A stretch of DNA of 64,000 nucleotides from Pseudomonadales bacterium (GTDB lineage: Bacteria > Pseudomonadota > Gammaproteobacteria > Pseudomonadales > Halieaceae). Both the position numbers and the translations under genes were made by a program. The stretch lies in NCBI GenBank assembly GCA_024234815.1, contig JACKNO010000005.1, forward strand, positions 1 through 64,000, read 5' to 3'. Shown here piece by piece: positions 8,387-16,560 of the stretch. Positions within the stretch are counted from its first letter, which is position 1; every line of letters starts with the position of its first letter. A model generated the notes under the pieces. That model worked only from the letters and a program-made list of their open reading frames with translations, was not told where the DNA came from and did not search any database.

Positions 8387-8767
8387 TTATTCCAGTGTAA
8401 TTCTCGCCCGATTTTCATCGAGCGTTGCCATGCCGATACCCTTGACCTCGGTAATCTCATCCACCGATTTGAAAGGGCCGTAGGCTTCGCGGTAGCGCAC
8501 AATGTCCTGTGCCCGGGCCTCCCCCACCCCTTTCAGGTTGGAGGCCAGGGTAGCCGCATCCGCCTTGTTGATATTGACCGCCGCCACCGCTGGCGGGGGC
8601 GTCTTGTCCTGCGCGTGAACCCGGCTGGCGCTACCGGGCATAACCCCGGACAACAACGATAGCGCCATTACCAGGGCGACGAGCGCAGGGAGCCGTCGGG
8701 CGTTAAACAAGTGTCCGGCCGCCGCGGCGAGCCGGGTATAGCTGTCCAGCAAATATGAGTAGGTCAT
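8387..8767 (-). CDS. comEA: ComEA-family helix-hairpin-helix protein
   Basis: A 126-residue protein with a hydrophobic segment near residues 28-47 (probable signal peptide or anchor, ending around ASRVHAQ) and a C-terminal ComEA helix-hairpin-helix domain from about residue 65: VNINKADAATLASNLKGVGEARAQDIV then the second hairpin VDEITEVKGIGMATL. This domain binds double-stranded DNA; in competent bacteria periplasmic ComEA draws DNA across the outer membrane. The start is supported by GGAG eight bases ahead of the ATG. The gene ends at a clear terminator and has its own upstream gap of 163 bases with a direct repeat. Its location beside wbpM-type genes is the same in many pseudomonads. Competence in this organism is not implied by this gene alone. 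Confidence 0.9.
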   Translation of the reverse strand: MTYSYLLDSYTRLAAAAGHLFNARRLPALVALVMALSLLSGVMPGSASRVHAQDKTPPPAVAAVNINKADAATLASNLKGVGEARAQDIVRYREAYGPFKSVDEITEVKGIGMATLDENRARITLE

Positions 8768-8871
8768 GATGTCATCTCCATTTGACGTGCTGCATCCGTG
8801 CAGGCATCCGTACCGTGAAGAAGTCTAGCAGCGCGCTCCGACAGGGGCAGCGCGGTGAACGCATATGATAT

Positions 8872-8899
8872 TACGGCGCTTGAGAATACGGCACTTGAG
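8872..8899. repeat. 13-bp direct repeat upstream of comEA
   Basis: TACGGCGCTTGAG (8872-8884) recurs as TACGGCACTTGAG (8887-8899), with one mismatch and a 15-base period. It lies about 105-130 bases upstream of the comEA start and just past the pyrF stop. It could be an operator for a protein binding two half-sites on nearby helical faces, or a chance duplication. Confidence 0.4.
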
Positions 8900-8930
8900 C
8901 AGACCACGCCCGGCAGCCGGGCGCTCGGTA

Positions 8931-9629
8931 TCAGGCTTGGGAGCGCAACTCCTCGTGCACCCGCTGCAGGGCGGCCAGAGGGTCTGCGGCAGCGGTTATG
9001 GAGCGGCCGATGACAAGATAGTCCGCACCGTTTGCCATGGCGTCGGCCGGCGTGAGCACCCGCCGCTGGTCGCCCGCCGCATCACCGGCCAGGCGAATAC
9101 CCGGAGTGACCAGGCAGAACTGCTCACCCATGCTGCGGCGCAGGGCCGGGGCCTCCAGCGCCGAGCACACCACGCCATCGAGTCCGCAATCAGCCGCGAG
9201 CGCCGCCAGGCGCTGCACCCGTTCATCAGCCGATTCGCTGTAACCGAGCTCCAGCAGGTCCTCGTCGGTCATGCTGGTCAGCACCGTAACCCCGATCAGC
9301 AGGGGCTTTTGCGTGAAGTCCCGCAGGGCCTCCACTGCCGCCTCCATCATCCTCCGTCCACCACCGGCATGGACATTGACCATCCACACGCCCATTGCCG
9401 CCGCAACCCGCACGGCCGCCGCGACAGTATTGGGAATATCGTGAAACTTGAGGTCGAGGAAGACTTCAAACCCTTTGTGCTGGAGTTCCTCCACCAGGGA
9501 GGGGCCCGCGCAGGTAAACAGCTCCTTGCCCACTTTCAGGCGGCACAAATCAGGTGTAAGCGCCGACGCCAATGCCAGTGCGGGCTCGGGGGAGGCGTAA
9601 TCCAGGGCTACAACTACCGGTGTATTCAT
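8931..9629 (-). CDS. pyrF: Orotidine 5'-phosphate decarboxylase
   Basis: A 232-residue TIM-barrel enzyme catalysing the last step of de novo UMP synthesis, OMP to UMP plus CO2. The catalytic signature is clear: VALDYASPE at the start, KVGKELF near 38-44, and the D-x-K-x-x-D motif in FLDLKFHDIPNTV near residues 60-72; the C-terminal phosphate-binding loop is seen in TPGIRL and VIGRSIT. The ATG at 9629 is preferred over an upstream in-frame codon because GGAAGAGAG lies just ahead of it and the resulting length matches Pseudomonas PyrF. It follows lapB by 46 bases on the same strand, the order lapA-lapB-pyrF known from many Gammaproteobacteria. Confidence 0.96.
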   Translation of the reverse strand: MNTPVVVALDYASPEPALALASALTPDLCRLKVGKELFTCAGPSLVEELQHKGFEVFLDLKFHDIPNTVAAAVRVAAAMGVWMVNVHAGGGRRMMEAAVEALRDFTQKPLLIGVTVLTSMTDEDLLELGYSESADERVQRLAALAADCGLDGVVCSALEAPALRRSMGEQFCLVTPGIRLAGDAAGDQRRVLTPADAMANGADYLVIGRSITAAADPLAALQRVHEELRSQA

Positions 9630-9675
9630 TCTCTCTTCCGTTTGGATGGGCACGGGCGCTCGGGATGGTCGGAGT

Positions 9676-10872
9676 TCAGGGACCGCCTGGCCCCTCTATC
9701 GCCTTGATACTGCCCCAATGCCTGCAGCCGGGGCAGTTCCAGTGCAGATGCTTGCCGGCAAAACCGCAGTGTCCGCAGCGATAGGTGGGGCGCGCCGCAA
9801 CCAGGCGCTGGGTCAGGTTCTGCAGTACCGCGAGGTCTTCTCGAGAGCTGGCATCACTGGCCCCGAGTTGCAGGCCGATGAGTTGGGACAATCCCGGCAG
9901 CGAGGGATAATCCTGCAGTTGCGCGGCCAGGAATACGCCCGCGGCGTCTCTCCCCTCAGCCTGTACCATGTCATCTGCAACCGCCGCCACCAGTGCTGCC
10001 GTCGGGCAGGCCGCCAGGCACTCGGCCAGGTAGTCCCGCAGCACAGCGGGCTCGCCAAGCGCCGCATAGCATTTGCGTAAAAGCTCAATGGTTTCGGGCA
10101 GGTATGCCGAATCCTGGATTCGCACGCGCCGCAGCGCTTGCACCGCATGCCGGTAGCGGCCGTCGTCATATTCTACCTGGCCCAGGAGGATGGAGGCGCG
10201 CACGCACTGTTTGTCACGCGACAGCGCCGACAGCAGCAGTTTGCGCGCCACCTCGAGTTGGCCCGCCAGACGCTGCTCCTCGGCCAGTTCGCAGCAATAG
10301 TGCGCCAGCAGCAGTGCAGCCCTCTGGTTTCGTCCTGTCGGTATCGCCGGGGTCCGCCGTCCCGGCTGCAGTTTCCGCGGCAGCAGGTCCGTCGCCACAT
10401 CGATGGCACGACGCCAGTCGCGCTCAATTTCATAGACTTCCAACAGGTGACGACGAGCGGCCTCGCGCTGCCCGGGAAACTCCTCAACCAGTTGCAGCAG
10501 CAACTCCTCGGCCCGGTCCAACAGACCGGCACTGATAAAGTCCCGCGCCAGTTCCAGTCGCACCTGGGCCGCCTCGTCGGTCGGCAGGCTCGTACGCATT
10601 GCCAGGTCCTGGTGGATACGAACCGCGCCGTCGACCTCACCCCGCCGGCGCATCTGGACTCCCATGGCGATACGGCTCTGCGTACTGCCGTCATCTACCG
10701 CGAGGGCTTCGGCAAAACTATCGGTAGGTGGAATAACAAGCTGATGAGGTTTGCGTTTGCCACCGGTGAAATACTGCCCGGAGGCATCAGCGGAATTTCG
10801 TTGGCGCTGTCCCAGCATCCAGCCGATGGCGACGGCGGCGAAAAACAGCCCGAAGATGACGAGGTCAGACAC
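9676..10872 (-). CDS. lapB: Lipopolysaccharide assembly protein LapB (YciM)
   Basis: A 398-residue LapB: one N-terminal membrane anchor (LVIFGLFFAAVAIGWMLGQ), a long series of TPR helices from about residue 35 to 350, and a C-terminal rubredoxin-like zinc/iron knuckle with two CxxC pairs (YRCGHCGFAG and WNCPGCRHWGS). LapB works with FtsH to control LpxC turnover and so the amount of LPS. I place the start at the GTG at 10872, which overlaps the lapA stop by eight bases, rather than far upstream inside lapA: this gives the family's usual length (E. coli 389) and puts the anchor at the very N-terminus. Translational coupling with lapA is likely. Confidence 0.94.
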   Translation of the reverse strand: MSDLVIFGLFFAAVAIGWMLGQRQRNSADASGQYFTGGKRKPHQLVIPPTDSFAEALAVDDGSTQSRIAMGVQMRRRGEVDGAVRIHQDLAMRTSLPTDEAAQVRLELARDFISAGLLDRAEELLLQLVEEFPGQREAARRHLLEVYEIERDWRRAIDVATDLLPRKLQPGRRTPAIPTGRNQRAALLLAHYCCELAEEQRLAGQLEVARKLLLSALSRDKQCVRASILLGQVEYDDGRYRHAVQALRRVRIQDSAYLPETIELLRKCYAALGEPAVLRDYLAECLAACPTAALVAAVADDMVQAEGRDAAGVFLAAQLQDYPSLPGLSQLIGLQLGASDASSREDLAVLQNLTQRLVAARPTYRCGHCGFAGKHLHWNCPGCRHWGSIKAIEGPGGP

Positions 10873-11170
10873 CGGCACCTGGCTCTGTCGCGCCTTGCCG
10901 GTCCAGTTCGGTGCGGGCGCGCGCCAATTGCCGGCGAGCAGAACCCAGGGCCGCCCGGGATTGCAGCATATAGGCGGACGAGACCACCAGGCCTGCCACC
11001 CCGCCCAGCGCGAACGCAGACAGTACCCAGAGGGCCAGACTGCGGGGCTCGAAGCTGTAGACCAACAGATCAAGCGGCACCAACTGTGTATTCTGGAGTG
11101 CGAACAGGACGCCGAGCGCCACCGCAGCCAGCAGGATAATGAGAGTGATGATATGCCGCAGTCGCTTCAT
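10865..11170 (-). CDS. lapA: Lipopolysaccharide assembly protein LapA
   Basis: A 101-residue inner-membrane protein with two spans (residues 8-25, and 43-66 around ALWVLSAFALGGVAGLVVSSAY) followed by a basic helical tail rich in R, A and Q. The short motif QNTQLVPLDLLVYSF between the spans is typical of LapA (YciS, DUF1049). In E. coli LapA is co-transcribed with LapB and takes part in LPS assembly control. The gene lies between ihfB and lapB on the same strand, as in Pseudomonas, and overlaps lapB by eight bases. Confidence 0.92.
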   Translation of the reverse strand: MKRLRHIITLIILLAAVALGVLFALQNTQLVPLDLLVYSFEPRSLALWVLSAFALGGVAGLVVSSAYMLQSRAALGSARRQLARARTELDRQGATEPGAGV

Positions 11171-11252
11171 GATGACACCCGGTTCAAATTAAACGATGTG
11201 CTCGCGCCGGCAAACGTCCCGCGCGACTCCCCGCCAGTGTTGCCGGTTCGAC

Positions 11253-11549
11253 TCACTTGCCCTGTTGTAATCCCAGGTTGACCCGGTCGCGCAATTCTTT
11301 TCCGGGCTTGAAATGGGGGACGTACTTGCCGGTCAACTCTACGGTATCTCCGGTCTTGGGGTTGCGGCCGCGACGGGGTTCGCGAAAATGCAGGGAGAAG
11401 CTGCCAAAACCGCGTATCTCGATACGCTCGCCAGTGGCCAGCGCCTGGGACATATGCTCAATCACGGTCTTTACCGCCAACTCAACGTCCTTGGAAGACA
11501 ATTGGCTCTGGCTCGCCGCGATAGCTTCTATCAATTCGCTCTTGGTCAT
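11253..11549 (-). CDS. ihfB: Integration host factor beta subunit
   Basis: A 98-residue DNA-bending protein of the HU/IHF family. It begins MTKSELIEAIA, carries the family signature GFGSFSLHFREPRRGRNPKTGD with the DNA-intercalating proline region near residue 63, and ends in YVPHFKPGKELRDRVN, which identifies the beta subunit. IHF-beta pairs with IHF-alpha to bend DNA at promoters and recombination sites. The start at 11549 is fixed by an AGGAGG Shine-Dalgarno seven bases ahead; a longer in-frame start lacks one and would exceed family length. rpsA-ihfB is a conserved gene pair in Gammaproteobacteria; here an intrinsic terminator lies between them, so ihfB needs its own promoter. Confidence 0.97.
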   Translation of the reverse strand: MTKSELIEAIAASQSQLSSKDVELAVKTVIEHMSQALATGERIEIRGFGSFSLHFREPRRGRNPKTGDTVELTGKYVPHFKPGKELRDRVNLGLQQGK

Positions 11550-11752
11550 ACTGCCTCCTTGCTCAGAGGTTTTATTTTCGATCATCACCACTGGGCAGAT
11601 ATTGTGAACGCTGGCGGTCGTTTTCGCAAGTTGTTATTTTTTAACGGAAAAGTGGGAAGATTGAAGCGATATCCCGGCCTGGATAAGCCCGCTGACGATC
11701 CCCGCACGCCGCAATTGTATTGACGGGAAATCGCCTCCGGACTGACGGCGCC

Positions 11753-11780
11753 AAAAAAAAGGCCCGCCGAAGCGAGCCCT
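11753..11780 (-). terminator. Intrinsic terminator after rpsA
   Basis: Read on the minus strand: AGGGCTCGC-TTCG-GCGGGCC (11780 to 11761) followed by eight U residues (11760-11753). A TTCG tetraloop with this U-tract is a strong rho-independent terminator. It begins about 35 bases past the rpsA stop codon. Confidence 0.92.
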
Positions 11781-11790
11781 TATCTACCTG

Positions 11791-11810
11791 CCCGGGCCGC
11801 AAAGCCCGGG
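11791..11810 (-). other. Second hairpin in the rpsA 3' end
   Basis: CCCGGGC and GCCCGGG arms (11791-11810) form a stem between the rpsA stop and the main terminator. It has no U-tract of its own and may protect the 3' end or assist termination. Confidence 0.5.
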
Positions 11811-11817
11811 AGCGGTT

Positions 11818-13494
11818 TTACTTCTCTGCCATCTGCGCCTTGATCAGGTCGCCGATAGTACCCGGGGAGGCAGATTCCACTTCCTGCTCCTTGAGGGACT
11901 TCACTGCGTCCTGCTCGTCATCGTAGTCCTTGGCCTTGATTGACAAGCCCAGACCACGACTCTTGCGATCCACGGAGATGATCTTGGCCTCAACACTGTC
12001 GCCAACCTTGAACAGGCTGCGGGCGTCGTCCACTTTGTCGCGGCTGATGTCAGAGGCTTTGAGGACGCCTTCAACTTCGTCCGCCAGCTTGACGACTACT
12101 GACTTGGCATCGACCTCGATCACTTCACCGGTCACGATGGAGCCACGATCATTTTCTGCCACGTAGTTGCCGAAGGGGTCGTCTTCCAGTTGCTTGATAC
12201 CCAGCGAGATGCGCTCGCGCTCGGGGTCGATAGACAGGATGACGGTTTCGATCTCATCGCCCTTCTTGTAGTTGCGCACCGCGTCTTCACCGGCTTCGTT
12301 CCAGCTGATGTCGGACAGGTGTACCAGGCCGTCGATATTGCCTTCCAGGCCGATGAAGATACCGAAGTCAGTGATGGACTTGATGTTGCCGGAGATCTTG
12401 TCGCCCTTGGTGTAGCTGGAGGCGAACGCGTCCCAGGGGTTCTGCTGGCACTGCTTGATACCCAGCGAGATGCGGCGACGCTCCTCGTCGATATCCAGGA
12501 CCATGACCTCGACCTCGTCGCCGAGTTGCACAATCTTGGAGGGGTGGACGTTCTTGTTGGTCCAATCCATCTCGGATACGTGCACCAGGCCCTCAACACC
12601 CTCTTCCAGCTCGGCGAAGCAGCCGTAGTCGGTGAGGTTGGTGATGCGCGCCTTGACGCGGCTGCCTTCGGGATAGCGCCCGGTGATGGCAACCCAGGGA
12701 TCCTCGCCCAACTGCTTGAGGCCAAGGGATACACGATTGCGCTCGCGGTCGAACTTCAGGATCTTGACGTCGATTTCCTGGCCGACTTCCACGATTTCGG
12801 AAGGATGCTTGATGCGCTTCCACGCCATGTCGGTAATGTGCAGCAGTCCATCGACGCCGCCGAGGTCTACAAACGCGCCGTAATCGGTCAGGTTCTTCAC
12901 TACACCCTTGACGGACATGCCTTCCTGCAGCGACTCCAGCAGAGCGTCGCGCTCAACACTGTTGGCCGCTTCCATGACCGCGCGACGTGAAACCACGACA
13001 TTGTTGCGCTTCTGGTCAAGCTTGATGACCTTGAATTCCAGCTCTTTGCCTTCCAGGTGCACGGTCTCGCGCACTGGACGCACGTCCACCAGGGAGCCTG
13101 GCAAAAATGCGCGAATTGTATTGATATCCACGGTAAAGCCACCCTTGACCTTGCCGTTGATAATGCCGGTAACCATCTCGTCCGCCTCGTGGGCCGCTTC
13201 GAGATCTTTCCATGCTTCGCTGCGCTTGGCTTTTTCGCGGGACAGTTTGGTTTCGCCAAATCCGTCTTCCACTGTTTCCAGCGCTACCTGTACTTCATCA
13301 CCGATGCTCAGCTTGCACTCACCGCTGGCGTCGACGAATTGGGCACGAGGGATAACACCTTCGGACTTCAAGCCCGCGTGAACGGTGACCCACTCGTTAT
13401 CTATGTCAATAACCACACCCGTGACGATGGCGCCAGGTTGCATATCGACGGTTTTCAGACTCTCTTCAAATAGTTCGGCGAAAGATTCGCTCAT
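11818..13494 (-). CDS. rpsA: 30S ribosomal protein S1
   Basis: A 558-residue protein with six S1 RNA-binding domains, at roughly 15-85, 100-170, 190-260, 275-345, 360-430 and 450-520. Each later repeat carries the recognisable DYGAFVDL, DYGCFAEL or DFGIFIGL core and a VSLGLKQ or ISLGIKQ ending. S1 brings mRNA to the 30S subunit. Length and domain number match E. coli S1 (557). The ATG at 13494 is preceded only by a weak ribosome-binding site (CAGG), as is usual for rpsA, whose translation S1 itself represses. It is co-directional with cmk upstream and followed by a strong terminator. Confidence 0.98.
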   Translation of the reverse strand: MSESFAELFEESLKTVDMQPGAIVTGVVIDIDNEWVTVHAGLKSEGVIPRAQFVDASGECKLSIGDEVQVALETVEDGFGETKLSREKAKRSEAWKDLEAAHEADEMVTGIINGKVKGGFTVDINTIRAFLPGSLVDVRPVRETVHLEGKELEFKVIKLDQKRNNVVVSRRAVMEAANSVERDALLESLQEGMSVKGVVKNLTDYGAFVDLGGVDGLLHITDMAWKRIKHPSEIVEVGQEIDVKILKFDRERNRVSLGLKQLGEDPWVAITGRYPEGSRVKARITNLTDYGCFAELEEGVEGLVHVSEMDWTNKNVHPSKIVQLGDEVEVMVLDIDEERRRISLGIKQCQQNPWDAFASSYTKGDKISGNIKSITDFGIFIGLEGNIDGLVHLSDISWNEAGEDAVRNYKKGDEIETVILSIDPERERISLGIKQLEDDPFGNYVAENDRGSIVTGEVIEVDAKSVVVKLADEVEGVLKASDISRDKVDDARSLFKVGDSVEAKIISVDRKSRGLGLSIKAKDYDDEQDAVKSLKEQEVESASPGTIGDLIKAQMAEK

Positions 13495-13566
13495 TAGACA
13501 TTACCTGTAGAAAATGATCGGTGGCTGCCCACCTCTAACCGTGCCTCCAGCCGGCTCGGGTCATCC

Positions 13567-13572
13567 ATTGTA
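13567..13572 (-). promoter_or_regulatory. Candidate -10 box for rpsA
   Basis: The minus strand reads TACAAT at 13572-13567 in the 151-base gap between cmk and rpsA, which would give a leader of about 65 bases. No convincing -35 box is seen at the right distance. rpsA having its own promoter besides cmk read-through would fit other bacteria. Confidence 0.25.
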
Positions 13573-13645
13573 AACTGCCACCCGACACCCTGACTGGATT
13601 CAGCGTGAGTAACAGAGTTTTTGCCATTTCAAAGAAGATCGGCGC

Positions 13646-14338
13646 TTATAACGCCTTGTTGAGACCTCTTTCCCTCACCTTTTGCATCGCCTGCTCGAAC
13701 ACATCTGCGATGGGCGTGGCGGTGCTGTCGATGATGATGGCGTCTTCCGCAGGTACCAGGGGCGCCACCTCGCGACTGCTGTCGCGCGCGTCTCGCTCCT
13801 CTATGTCCTCCAGAAGGCGCGGAAGACTAACACTTTCCCCCTTTGCAATCAACTGCTTATAGCGGCGCTCGGCCCGTTCGCGGGCACTGGCCGTGAGGAA
13901 AATCTTGAGCGGCGCGCCGGGGAAAACCACGGTTCCCATATCGCGCCCGTCGGCCACCAGGCCGGGGGGCTGCCGGAACTCCCGCTGGCGCTCCAGCAGA
14001 GCCTCGCGCACCATCGGTATGGCCGCCACCGTGGAGGCACCGCGGCCCCCCTCCTCCGTGCGAATCTCGCGGCTGACATCCCGCCCCTTGTACGCCACCA
14101 GTATCTCGCCGCTGGCCGCCGCCGTGAAGCTTACGTCGAGGTGGCGCGCTATTTCCGTCACGGCAGCATGATCGCCCCAGCTGACACCTTCGATCAGGCA
14201 GGCCTGCCCGGTCACCCGGTAAAGCGCCCCACTGTCCAGAAAATGCCAGCCGAGCGTGTCAGCCAGCATATGGCTGATAGTGCCCTTACCAGCGCCGCTG
14301 GGGCCGTCGACCGTGATTACCGGCGCCTCGACCATCAT
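13646..14338 (-). CDS. cmk: Cytidylate kinase
   Basis: A 230-residue (d)CMP kinase, which phosphorylates CMP and dCMP with ATP to feed CTP and dCTP pools. The P-loop VDGPSGAGKGT starts near residue 10; the CMP-binding segments FLDSGALYR, GRDVSREIRTEEGG and VADGRDMGTVVFPGA are all present, as is the LID region RDARDSSREVAPLVPAEDA. Length is standard. Two consecutive ATG codons (14338, 14335) begin the gene; the first directly abuts the aroA stop, so aroA-cmk are almost certainly one transcript. The order aroA-cmk-rpsA is conserved in Gammaproteobacteria. Confidence 0.97.
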   Translation of the reverse strand: MMVEAPVITVDGPSGAGKGTISHMLADTLGWHFLDSGALYRVTGQACLIEGVSWGDHAAVTEIARHLDVSFTAAASGEILVAYKGRDVSREIRTEEGGRGASTVAAIPMVREALLERQREFRQPPGLVADGRDMGTVVFPGAPLKIFLTASARERAERRYKQLIAKGESVSLPRLLEDIEERDARDSSREVAPLVPAEDAIIIDSTATPIADVFEQAMQKVRERGLNKAL

Positions 14339-15643
14339 TCAGTCCGTCATCGCCGATATCTGCAGGCCGAGGCCCCGGGCGAGGGCGTCAAAACCCGGGA
14401 ACGAGGTGGCCACGTGATCGCAATCGAGTATCCGGATTTCTTTTTCAGCACGCAGGGCGGCGATGGCAAACGACATGGCGATACGGTGGTCGTGGTGGGT
14501 ATTGATCACCCCCCCGCCCAGGGTTCCACCTTCGATAATAATGCCGTCGGCGAGTACCTCGTTGACGATCCCCAGGGTGGTCAGGCCCTCGGCCATGGCG
14601 GCGATACGATCGCTCTCCTTGACCCGCAATTCCTCGGCGCCACGCAGAACAGTGCGGCCCTTGGCACAGGCGGCGGCGATAAACAGGGCGGGGAACTCAT
14701 CGATGGCCAGCGGCACCTGGTCCGCCGGTATCTCTATCCCCTTGAGCGGGGCGTGGCGCACGTGGATGTCCGCCACTGGCTCGCCGCCCACCTCGCGCTT
14801 GTTGCGCAAGGTGATATCGGCGCCCATGAGTTTGAGGATATTCAGCACTCCCGTACGGGTGGGGTTGATACCCACGTGAGTGAGTCGCAGGTCCGAACCG
14901 GGTGCGATGCTGGCCGCCACCAGGAAGAACGCGGCGGAGGAAATATCCGCCGGCACATCGATCGTTGTCGCGTGCAGGGCACCACCGCCGACCAGGGAAA
15001 TCACACCGTCCTCGCGGCGCACATCGTAGCCAAAGCCACGCAGCATGCGTTCGGTGTGGTCGCGGGTGGGTGCCGGCTCTGTCACCTCGGTGGTACCGCT
15101 GGCGTAAAGCCCGGCCAGCAGGACACAGGATTTGACCTGGGCACTCGCCATGGGGAGGTCGTAGCGGATGGCCTCCAGCTGCCTGCCACCGGTGATATGC
15201 AGCGGCGGGCGACCGCCGGCCTCACCGCGAATATCCGCACCCATCAGGGTCAGCGGGTCGATAACCCGCCCCATGGGCCGCCCCCGGAGGGACTCATCTC
15301 CGGTGAGTTCGCTATTGAAAGGCTGCCCGGCCAGCAGGCCGGACAGCAGCCTGATGCTGGTACCGGAGTTACCCAGGTCCAGAGGCTCGGCGGGAGCGGC
15401 CAGGCCGTTCAAGCCCACGCCGTGAATCACCACTACGCCATCCACGGGGCCGTCAATTCGCACCCCCATGGCGCGAAACGCCGCGACCGTCGCCAGCGCG
15501 TCTTCGCCTTCCAGGAAACCGCTGACCCTGGTGATGCCATCGGCCAGGGCGCCGAGCATGATGGAGCGGTGGGAAATGGATTTATCCCCGGGAACGCGCG
15601 CTTCACCCGTGATATCACCGCCCGGTAATAAGTTGAACTCCAT
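14339..15643 (-). CDS. aroA: 3-phosphoshikimate 1-carboxyvinyltransferase (EPSP synthase)
   Basis: A 434-residue EPSP synthase, the sixth step of the shikimate pathway, joining PEP and shikimate 3-phosphate. The N-terminal GDKSISHRSIMLGALADG holds the catalytic lysine and substrate contacts; LGNSGTSIRLLSGLLAG is the PEP-binding loop; and ELRVKESDRIAAMAEGL and HHDHRIAMSFAIA are the C-terminal signatures. The alanine instead of glycine after NSGT-type positions is not seen; the loop reads as LGNSGTS. I place the start at ATG 15643 because GAGGTAAG lies just upstream and the protein then begins as family members do. In Pseudomonas this domain is fused to TyrA; here the two are separate genes ten bases apart. 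Confidence 0.97.
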   Translation of the reverse strand: MEFNLLPGGDITGEARVPGDKSISHRSIMLGALADGITRVSGFLEGEDALATVAAFRAMGVRIDGPVDGVVVIHGVGLNGLAAPAEPLDLGNSGTSIRLLSGLLAGQPFNSELTGDESLRGRPMGRVIDPLTLMGADIRGEAGGRPPLHITGGRQLEAIRYDLPMASAQVKSCVLLAGLYASGTTEVTEPAPTRDHTERMLRGFGYDVRREDGVISLVGGGALHATTIDVPADISSAAFFLVAASIAPGSDLRLTHVGINPTRTGVLNILKLMGADITLRNKREVGGEPVADIHVRHAPLKGIEIPADQVPLAIDEFPALFIAAACAKGRTVLRGAEELRVKESDRIAAMAEGLTTLGIVNEVLADGIIIEGGTLGGGVINTHHDHRIAMSFAIAALRAEKEIRILDCDHVATSFPGFDALARGLGLQISAMTD

Positions 15644-15653
15644 ACGGCTTACC

Positions 15654-16553
15654 TCAGGATTTGCGAAGGCCGCGCTCGGCCAGGAGTGCCGCGAACTCAT
15701 CCCTGGCGCACTTGGCGCGGCTGAATGTGGCGAACAGTTGTTCCCCGTCCCCCTCCACTACCGCGCGCCGGAGCCGGCCGAGATGTTCGCTGAACAGGTC
15801 GATCGACTCCAGCAGCGCCGACCGGTTGGCGATGGCGATGTCCCGCCACATGGCCGGGTCGCTGGAGGCGATACGGGTAAAATCACGGAAACCGCCCGCG
15901 GCAAAACGGAAAATATCCTCGCTGGCGGGAGACTGGGCCAACGCATCCACCAGAGCGTAGGCCAGCACATGGGGCAAGTGGCTTGTCGCCGCCAGCACGG
16001 CGTCATGCTCATCCACCGCCATGTCCAGCACCTCGGCGCCGGTGCTGTCCCACATGTCCCGCACCAGCCTCACAGCCTCGGGGTCGTTGCCTTCAACCGG
16101 GGTCAGGATCACCCGGTGATTGACGAAAAGCCCGGCATTGGAAGCCTCGACGCCACTGCGTTCAGAGCCGGCGATAGGGTGCGCGAGCACCAGTCTTGGC
16201 GGCATGGCGCCGAGACTGTCTATGGCGGCGTCGCGCAGGCAGCCCTTGACGCTGGCCACGTCGGTCACCACCGGCCCGTCCGGGCCCAACCGCGGCAATA
16301 TGTCGCGCAGCATCTGGGTGGCGACCAGGGTGGGGGTACAGACCACCAGGATATCCGCCTGCCCGATCGCCTCTTCCAGGTCCAGCGTGAAGTCGTCGAT
16401 CACCCCCAGTTCCACCCCGCGGCGCAGGGAGGGCTCCCGATGACCGAAGCCGACAAAGCGTTTGCTGAAGCCGCTATGGCGCAAGGCGCGCGCCAGGGAG
16501 CCACCTATGAGACCAAGGCCGATGATGACGACGGTATCCGCGGAGTACGCCAC
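15654..16553 (-). CDS. tyrA: Prephenate dehydrogenase
   Basis: A 299-residue NAD(P)-dependent dehydrogenase that converts prephenate (or arogenate) in tyrosine synthesis. The dinucleotide fold is clear (VIIGLGLIGGSLARAL near residues 9-24), followed by TDVASVKG, HPIAGSERSGVEAS (substrate-binding H-P-x-x-G) and the all-helical dimerization domain. No chorismate mutase or ACT domain is attached. The start is GTG at 16553, seven bases past the pheA stop. It sits between pheA and aroA, so all three act on the same chorismate branch. Cofactor and preference for prephenate over arogenate cannot be read with certainty. Confidence 0.96.
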   Translation of the reverse strand: MAYSADTVVIIGLGLIGGSLARALRHSGFSKRFVGFGHREPSLRRGVELGVIDDFTLDLEEAIGQADILVVCTPTLVATQMLRDILPRLGPDGPVVTDVASVKGCLRDAAIDSLGAMPPRLVLAHPIAGSERSGVEASNAGLFVNHRVILTPVEGNDPEAVRLVRDMWDSTGAEVLDMAVDEHDAVLAATSHLPHVLAYALVDALAQSPASEDIFRFAAGGFRDFTRIASSDPAMWRDIAIANRSALLESIDLFSEHLGRLRRAVVEGDGEQLFATFSRAKCARDEFAALLAERGLRKS

Positions 16554-16560
16554 AAGCAGC

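Noticed and set aside
10873..11073. An N-terminal extension of LapB overlapping most of lapA
   Set aside because: It has no family similarity, lies out of frame inside lapA, and would move the membrane anchor away from the N-terminus.
13682..15628. A very long open frame (about 650 codons) on the plus strand
   Set aside because: It lies entirely antisense to cmk and aroA, both unmistakable; its translation has no recognisable domain and is rich in G, H and R as expected from the reverse of GC-rich codons.
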